NCBI GenBank assembly: GCA_903868845.1
Contig: CAIPWS010000081.1
Coordinates: 1 to 18,162, forward strand
Reading direction: 5' to 3'
From: an uncultured bacterium
GTDB taxonomy: Bacteria > Patescibacteriota > Minisyncoccia > Phycocordibacterales > PALSA-1337
Length of the DNA: 18,162 bases
The notes beneath the pieces were generated by a model. The model did no database searches and was not told the origin of the DNA. It saw only the letters and a list, made by a program, of their open reading frames with translations. Below are positions 13,313-18,162 of the stretch, piece after piece; position 1 is the stretch's first letter; every line of letters begins with the position of its first letter. Made by a program: the position numbers and the translations under genes.

Positions 13313-13318
13313 TATAAT
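13313..13318 (+). promoter_or_regulatory. TATAAT -10 before the Ig-repeat protein
   Basis: A perfect TATAAT, preceded by GTG, lies just after the ATPase stop and 37 bases before the ATG at 13356. No -35 is recognisable. A second TATAAA follows at 13327-13332. Confidence 0.4.
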
Positions 13319-13355
13319 TATAACGTATAAAGATTATTAACTATTAATCATTACT

Positions 13356-15119
13356 ATGAAAAAAACAACCATTTTCCTTTCTGGAATAGCTATCGCAATT
13401 GCCATGTTATTTGCTGGTGCAAAAGTCTTTGCAACACTTGTACCAAATCTGTCACTTATAAATGCTACCGGTGGAAGTAGTTCGGTACAGATCACCGTCT
13501 TTGGTGCCGATGCCAACTCTTCAGTTTTGCTTCATTACCCGTCGACAGCCTCATTTACCTCTTCTAACATCGGTACTACGAACGCGAGCGGATACCTTAC
13601 AACAACAGTTAACTCTACCTCATATGGCATCACGGCTGGAGCCATGGTCTACGTGAGTGTAAATGGTTCTCAGTCTCAACAAGTCGCATGGCCAAGTTTT
13701 GTTAGTTCAAGTATTTTGGCGCTGAGCCAGAACTCGGTTACTCTGTCAGCTGGTCAGAGTACTGTCGTCACAGCAGCAGTAAGTGCCGCTTTGACTATGT
13801 CCAACAATTCAAATCCATCTGTCGCTAGCGTCTCACTTTCAGGAAATCAGATAACGGTTAATGCTTTGGCGGCTGGAGCATCCAATATAACTATCTGTGC
13901 TGGAAATGTTGGCTGTGGAGTTATAGCTGTAAACGTACAACAGGTTTCTACAGCAGCTGCGGCTGTGTCTTTTAGTCAGGGAACAGTCAGTTTGTCTGTC
14001 GGACAAGCTCAGTCTGTAACTATATCTGGTTCTGGAAATTACTATATTTCTAACATTTCAAACCCTGCTGTAGTGACAGCTACTATAAATGGATCCACTT
14101 TGAATCTTAACGGTATAATAGCGGGTACAGCCACCGTTGGTGTGTGTACGCAGGGAAGTAATAGCTCTTCTTGTAGCAGTGTGATGGTTAATGTGTCCGG
14201 AACATCTCTTACAACTACATCACTTACAAATCCAAATTTGCAGACTCTTTCATTTAGTCAAAGTCAGGTAACGTTGTCCGTCGGGCAGACACAGACTGTT
14301 TCTATAACTGGCGGCTCTATTGGCGGGGTTTACATTATACAAAGTAATTCAACACCAGGTTCTGTTTCAGCAAACCTAAACGGTTCTATAGTCACTCTTT
14401 ATGGTGCCGCTGTTGGTGGTGCCAATGTCAATATTTGTGTGATGGGCACACTTACTTGTGGAAATGTTTATGCCTATGTTTCTACTGGAACAACTGGTGC
14501 GGGTACACCCGCTCCTACGGTTGCAAATACCACGGCGCCAGCTCTTGCGTCATTCTCTGTGACATCGAATAATTCAAATGGCAGCTATCTAGGAGTTGGA
14601 AATATATTGACCGTGTCTATGACTGCAAATCAGGCAATCAGTACACCTACTATAACTATTTCTGGTAATGCCCTCACTGCTGTCGGTAGTGGAAATGGTC
14701 CTTATACTGCAACATATACTTTGCCAACCAATTCATCTGCTTTGCCACTTTATCTTTCATTCAATAACGTCGCTGGTTTGAACGGTCAAGCTAAGTTCAC
14801 TATAGGGGATGCTACTACAGCTGGTCTCGTACCAAATATCACCCCAACCACTACTAGTTCCAGTCAAACAGCAGTATCTACTCCAGCATCGAGTGCGACA
14901 GGTGCAACCCAGATCACTACAAGCCTGAAGATTGGTTCTAAAGGTTCACAAGTCACACTTTTGCAGAAGAGGTTGAAGGCTCTCGGCTTTTACTCTGGTC
15001 CAATAACAGGTACTTATGGTGGACAGACTGAAGCTGCGGTGAAGGCTTTGCAAGTGAAATATAAGTTGTCATCACTAGGTTCTGTCGGCCCAGCAACAAG
15101 GGCAATATTAAATAAGTAA
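13356..15119 (+). CDS. secreted Ig-repeat protein with C-terminal peptidoglycan-binding domain
   Basis: A 587-aa exported protein. A signal peptide spans 1-26 (K-K-T-T-I-F-L-S-G ... A-K-V-F-A) and a beta domain about 28-115. Three tandem ~78-aa Ig-like (Big_2-type) repeats lie at about 119-194, 203-281 and 297-376, each opening S-Q-x-x-V-(T/S)-L-S-(A/V)-G-Q. A fourth, different Ig-like domain (about 392-485), a Thr/Ser linker and a PG_binding_1 domain (522-587: L-K-I-G-S-K-G-S-Q-V-T-L-L-Q, G-T-Y-G-G-Q-T-E-A-A-V, V-G-P-A-T-R) complete it. Each of the three repeats has a Cys pair near its end (181/187, 264/273, 361/368), likely disulfides in the extracytoplasmic space. It is probably a wall-bound display or adhesion protein. 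The next gene starts three bases after the stop. Confidence 0.85.
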   Translation: MKKTTIFLSGIAIAIAMLFAGAKVFATLVPNLSLINATGGSSSVQITVFGADANSSVLLHYPSTASFTSSNIGTTNASGYLTTTVNSTSYGITAGAMVYVSVNGSQSQQVAWPSFVSSSILALSQNSVTLSAGQSTVVTAAVSAALTMSNNSNPSVASVSLSGNQITVNALAAGASNITICAGNVGCGVIAVNVQQVSTAAAAVSFSQGTVSLSVGQAQSVTISGSGNYYISNISNPAVVTATINGSTLNLNGIIAGTATVGVCTQGSNSSSCSSVMVNVSGTSLTTTSLTNPNLQTLSFSQSQVTLSVGQTQTVSITGGSIGGVYIIQSNSTPGSVSANLNGSIVTLYGAAVGGANVNICVMGTLTCGNVYAYVSTGTTGAGTPAPTVANTTAPALASFSVTSNNSNGSYLGVGNILTVSMTANQAISTPTITISGNALTAVGSGNGPYTATYTLPTNSSALPLYLSFNNVAGLNGQAKFTIGDATTAGLVPNITPTTTSSSQTAVSTPASSATGATQITTSLKIGSKGSQVTLLQKRLKALGFYSGPITGTYGGQTEAAVKALQVKYKLSSLGSVGPATRAILNK

Positions 15120-15122
15120 TAT

Positions 15123-15266
15123 ATGAATAATCCATTTGACGGAACATTTTTCAAGTTTCTGATAGGTTTTGCGCTGATTTTGCTTATCAGCTTCGGAATC
15201 ATATATGTCGCTGGAAGATATAAGGACTCTGCTTCTACTCAAGCCTCTGCTTACGAGAGCAAATAA
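15123..15266 (+). CDS. 47-aa single-pass membrane protein
   Basis: ATG 15123 to TAA 15264-15266, three bases after the preceding gene's stop, so it is very likely translated from the same mRNA. The product has a short polar N-terminus (M-N-N-P-F-D-G-T), one long hydrophobic helix at about 9-30 (F-F-K-F-L-I-G-F-A-L-I-L-L-I-S-F-G-I-I-Y-V-A) and a polar tail ending A-S-A-Y-E-S-K. No family recognised. A role as a membrane partner of the surface proteins on either side is an inference from position. Confidence 0.75.
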   Translation: MNNPFDGTFFKFLIGFALILLISFGIIYVAGRYKDSASTQASAYESK

Positions 15267-15268
15267 AG

Positions 15269-15345
15269 AAAATTTGAGAACTTTTTGAACGTTTCTTTAG
15301 AATTTTTTGAGCGAAATTTGAACTTTTCTTCATCGGAATTTTATC
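15269..15345 (+). repeat. 77-bp A-tract-phased element, copy 2
   Basis: Second copy of the element at 436-512, same length and orientation, 65 of 77 identical, again with A/T tracts about every 11 bases and the 33-base internal near-repeat (TTTGAACGTTTCTT then TTTGAACTTTTCTT). It starts two bases after the stop of the 47-aa gene and ends 45 bases before the lipase ATG, just upstream of the proposed -10 at 15366. Confidence 0.7.
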
Positions 15346-15365
15346 CCGGTAATTTATGCTGATTG

Positions 15366-15371
15366 TATTAT
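15366..15371 (+). promoter_or_regulatory. -10 of the lipase gene
   Basis: TATTAT preceded by TTG lies 18 bases before the ATG at 15390 and 20 bases after the end of the curved element, which would cover about -30 to -110. No -35 hexamer is visible, as expected if the bent AT-rich DNA substitutes for it. Confidence 0.4.
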
Positions 15372-15389
15372 CAATAACAGTCAGCATTT

Positions 15390-18020
15390 ATGATGAAAAT
15401 TTTCAAGAAAGTTGTTTGGGTCTTTGGTTTAGTCGCGTGGTTCCTGCTGGCCTTCATGCCAGCTACAGCGCATGCTTTTACTCGTTTAACTGACGGGTAT
15501 ATTCCGAACAATACTACGTGGACTGCAACCGGTAGTCCGTATTTATTGGATGCAGATATAAATCTGCAGATTGGGAGAACTTTGAACATTGAGCCGGGAG
15601 TCGTGGTGAAGGGTGATCCGAATCTCGGTTACTTGCCAGGATTTTTCGTGGGAGGAACTTTGAATGCTCGCGGAACAAGAGACAAGCCTATAAATTTCTC
15701 AGACATTTACAATATAAATATTTACTATACTTCGTCCACTTTGACCCGTCTGAATGTCGTGGCTAGCAAAGGGGTTATCATAGATCACTCTACATCAACC
15801 ATATCTAGCTCAACTATTTCTGGTTCAATAAATGGCTTATACGTAAAAGCTAGCTCCGTGAATGTGGCCGGAAGTCGAATTACCGGAAATAACTATGGAA
15901 TTTATGTAGATCCAGTCGTGCCTGTATATCTCTATGGTTATAGCGATCCAGCACACCAAGTAAATGTCGGAGCCATGGTTCCATCAAATATCACTGTTGT
16001 GAACTCTTCTTTGATTGGTAATAAGTTGGCAGCCATAAAAAACGCCGAAAACACTAGCACGGTTTCGGCGAAGGGTAATTGGTGGGGAGATGTTGGTGGA
16101 CCACTTTCGGAGGCCGTGGCGACAAGTTCTAAGATCATCGGCCAGGTAAATTATACTCCGTGGCTAGACCATGATCCCACCATAGAACCAACGACAACTC
16201 CTTGTTGTTCGAGTGTATTATTTATTCCAGGAATAGAGGGGTCTTGGCTATATAGAGATGAGGCATCTGCGTTTGGTGATACACCTTTTGTTGGCGGCAC
16301 TTCGACAAATACACTTTGGGTGCCGAACAGAAACGATGATGTGAGGAAGCTATTTCTTGATTCGGCTGGAAAGGGTCTGGACTCTAGTGTTTATTCGGGA
16401 GAGCCTATTGCAAATGTATTCAATGTGTACAGCGTCTACACTTCTTTCATGAAGTTTATGGACAGCTTGGTTAATGATGGAAAGATAGGTGAGTGGAAGT
16501 CCTTCGGTTATGATTGGCGAAAGCCCATAACGGAGGTGGTTGCGGGGGTGGAAAAGAAAGCTACAACGACAATATCTCTAGTCGATGTGGCGAAGGAATT
16601 GGCGTCACGGTCACGAACTGGCAAGTTGACCATTGTCGCACATAGCAATGGTGGCCTAGTTGCTGAATATTTGGTGAAGGTGCTTGCAGATGCTGGTAAG
16701 GCGGATATCGTGGATAGTGTAGTATCGGTCGCTACTCCATATCTCGGCACCCCTACGGCTATAAGTTCTTTGCTCTATGGTGATGGTCAGTCTATTGCGG
16801 CTGGGCTTTTTCTGAAGTCCGATGTGGCACAACAACTAGCGCAGAATATGCCAAGCGCATACTCGCTTCTTCCTTCACGTGAATATTTCAAGAAGATTTT
16901 GGATCCTGTGGTGAGTAGTACAACATTCGTCGACAGCTTCGATGGCATGAGTAGTTTTCTGACTAGTCATGGTGTAAATAGTCTTCTTGCATCAGCCGGA
17001 GACGCGATTCAGTCGCTGCTGGCAGGCTTTCATTGGCCAGCCAATATATATCGTTGGTCTCTAGTTGGTTGGAATAGCGAGACACCCAAGAGACTTGTTT
17101 ATATGAATAAGGAAAAGTGTCAGAACTTTCTTTGGTTCAGATTTGGCTGCTCATATGTTTTGGAAAGGTATGAGGACATGACAACAATGGGTGATGGTAC
17201 AGTGGTTGCACCTAGTGCGGCTTATGCAAGTTTCAGCACCACGAGTGTTGTCTCGATAGATCTAGCCTCTACATCCATAACAGAAAAGAAAAATATTCAG
17301 CATGTAAATATTTTGGAGTCATCTACTACACAGTCTGTCATACGGAATATTTTGCTTGGAGAAAAAATGACGTACAACGGTGTTGGTGGGTCTGTATCGG
17401 TTGTATCATCTGGTGAACCGGATTATAAGAAAGAAGCCGCAAGATTGGTGGTCAGTGTTGATTCTGGCGCAAGCTTGAGCGTTCGTGATAGTTCTGGAAA
17501 TCATACTGGTCCGACTAATCTGCCGGCGGGTGTTGTGGATGATGCGGTAAATACATACGAAGAAAATATTCCTGGGAGTCATTATTTGGCTTATGGTCAA
17601 GACAAGAGCGGTGTTTCATTGCTGCCGAGCGATCAGCCATATACTGTTTCAGTAAATGGTGGTGGATTTGGAACATTTACTTTGAATGTAGAACATGTGC
17701 TTGGCACCACCACACTCGGACACACAGAGTATACAGATATTCCGATGACACCTTCGAGCACGGCAACAACGATTGTAAGAGTTGAATCGAAGGACGGCGA
17801 TTCTGGCGCTCCTTCTAGTACTCCAATAAGATTGGATATAGATGGTGATGGTACGACTGATTTTACAGCGAGTTCGACAGTTTCATCGACAATAACATCA
17901 GCCACATCGACGGCCGCATCAGCTACTACGACAAATGATAGTCAAAATAGTATGGCGACAAATCCCGACAGTGCTGAGTTGTTCAAGAAATATTTGAAGA
18001 GGTTTTGTGGAGGGAATTAA
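15390..18020 (+). CDS. secreted beta-helix / LCAT-like lipase
   Basis: An 876-aa exported protein. Residues 1-29 are a signal peptide ending A-T-A-H-A. Residues about 50-255 are a right-handed parallel beta-helix (short repeating strands, then the typical G-N-W-W-G-D-V-G-G-P at 229-238). Residues about 275-660 are an alpha/beta hydrolase of the LCAT/PGAP1 type: F-I-P-G-I-E-G-S (278-285, oxyanion region), F-G-Y-D-W-R (372-377), nucleophile A-H-S419-N-G-G, Asp602 in G-D-G-T-V-V, and His638 in I-Q-H-V-N. The C-terminal ~200 residues are beta-rich with a calcium-type loop D816-I-D-G-D-G-T-T-D824 and a Ser/Thr tail ending F-C-G-G-N. The fold suggests an acyl hydrolase or acyltransferase on lipids, acting outside the cell. 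ATG 15390 or the next ATG (15393) can start it. Substrate unknown. Confidence 0.85.
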   Translation: MMKIFKKVVWVFGLVAWFLLAFMPATAHAFTRLTDGYIPNNTTWTATGSPYLLDADINLQIGRTLNIEPGVVVKGDPNLGYLPGFFVGGTLNARGTRDKPINFSDIYNINIYYTSSTLTRLNVVASKGVIIDHSTSTISSSTISGSINGLYVKASSVNVAGSRITGNNYGIYVDPVVPVYLYGYSDPAHQVNVGAMVPSNITVVNSSLIGNKLAAIKNAENTSTVSAKGNWWGDVGGPLSEAVATSSKIIGQVNYTPWLDHDPTIEPTTTPCCSSVLFIPGIEGSWLYRDEASAFGDTPFVGGTSTNTLWVPNRNDDVRKLFLDSAGKGLDSSVYSGEPIANVFNVYSVYTSFMKFMDSLVNDGKIGEWKSFGYDWRKPITEVVAGVEKKATTTISLVDVAKELASRSRTGKLTIVAHSNGGLVAEYLVKVLADAGKADIVDSVVSVATPYLGTPTAISSLLYGDGQSIAAGLFLKSDVAQQLAQNMPSAYSLLPSREYFKKILDPVVSSTTFVDSFDGMSSFLTSHGVNSLLASAGDAIQSLLAGFHWPANIYRWSLVGWNSETPKRLVYMNKEKCQNFLWFRFGCSYVLERYEDMTTMGDGTVVAPSAAYASFSTTSVVSIDLASTSITEKKNIQHVNILESSTTQSVIRNILLGEKMTYNGVGGSVSVVSSGEPDYKKEAARLVVSVDSGASLSVRDSSGNHTGPTNLPAGVVDDAVNTYEENIPGSHYLAYGQDKSGVSLLPSDQPYTVSVNGGGFGTFTLNVEHVLGTTTLGHTEYTDIPMTPSSTATTIVRVESKDGDSGAPSSTPIRLDIDGDGTTDFTASSTVSSTITSATSTAASATTTNDSQNSMATNPDSAELFKKYLKRFCGGN

Positions 18021-18098
18021 GTGTACTTGATAATTACTAGGTTAATAGGTAGTCTTAAATAAACGTTCTTAACCATCAACTTGTGGAGGATTGTACCA

Positions 18099-18162
18099 AT
18101 GGGTGTTTACCATGAATTAGCCCGTATTGCATTAGTGGATCCTGCGGCTGCACAAGCGTTAG
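18099..18162 (+). CDS. start of an unidentified gene, cut by the window
   Basis: ATG 18099 opens a frame that stays open for 21 codons to the window end (M-G-V-Y-H-E-L-A-R-I-A-L-V-D-P-A-A-A-Q-A-L). It has a strong GGAGGA (18085-18090) eight bases before the ATG, one of the few clear Shine-Dalgarno sites in the window. The product begins Ala-rich and helical; no family can be named from 21 residues. The 78 bases between the lipase stop and this start hold no clear terminator. Confidence 0.5.
   Translation, partial: MGVYHELARIALVDPAAAQAL

Noticed and set aside
1..18162. Alternative genetic code with TGA read as glycine or tryptophan
   Set aside because: TGA ends the Ig-like and DUF5674 genes at natural positions, and no in-frame TGA interrupts conserved genes.
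1..18162. CRISPR array, tRNA, rRNA, transposase or phage genes
   Set aside because: No regularly spaced repeat array, cloverleaf, rRNA sequence or recombinase frame could be recognised on either strand.

Overview
The window reads as a chromosomal segment of an AT-rich bacterium, most likely a member of the Candidate Phyla Radiation (Patescibacteria, Parcubacteria-like). This assignment is inference. It rests on a bS6/SSB/bS18 operon with little Shine-Dalgarno signal, an EF-P with a non-canonical tip loop, a DUF5674-type protein, a chromosomal four-helix-bundle (23S IVS type) protein, and a block of very large secreted proteins carrying peptidoglycan-binding domains. The code is standard: TGA is used as a stop and tryptophan is TGG. 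No tRNA, rRNA, IS element, phage gene or CRISPR array was found.

Layout. Positions 1-2399 (+) hold the 3' end of tatD, a 322-bp AT-rich gap with a curved-DNA-like repeat, then rpsF, ssb, rpsR and a four-helix-bundle gene. Positions 2400-5538 are mostly on the minus strand: efp (facing the previous operon across a bidirectional terminator), a 37-codon gene with its own terminator, a RelB/RelE-type toxin-antitoxin pair with a sharp promoter/operator, recA, and a membrane-anchored Ig-like protein upstream of recA. Positions 5645-6291 (+) hold a two-gene overlapping cassette (DUF5674 plus a helical partner) that ends tail-to-tail on ftsK (6288-8672, minus). Positions 8897-9718 (+) hold a winged-helix protein with many copies of an AAAGGACA/AAAAGACA word in both its upstream region and its own linker. 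From 10202 to the right end everything is on the plus strand and mostly extracytoplasmic: an abundant-looking surface protein with an N-terminal peptidoglycan-binding domain, an AAA_14/DUF4143 ATPase, an Ig-repeat protein with a C-terminal peptidoglycan-binding domain, a 47-aa single-pass membrane protein, and an 876-aa secreted beta-helix/LCAT-like lipase. A new gene starts at 18099 and runs off the window.

How the parts fit. The left half is housekeeping (translation, DNA replication/repair, chromosome segregation). The right half looks like a cell-surface module: two wall-anchoring proteins, a small membrane protein and a secreted lipase/acyltransferase. In an organism with little lipid synthesis such an enzyme could act on host or environmental lipids; this is a hypothesis.

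The observations I consider most worth checking are: (i) a 77-bp A-tract-phased element present twice (65/77 identical), in one copy sitting just upstream of the lipase gene promoter; (ii) a small 37-aa minus-strand gene at 3219-3332 flanked by a Shine-Dalgarno and an intrinsic terminator; (iii) promoters whose -10 lies so close to the start codon that leaderless mRNAs are predicted; (iv) the AAAGGACA array shared by a regulator-like gene and its promoter; and (v) the beta-helix/LCAT fusion.
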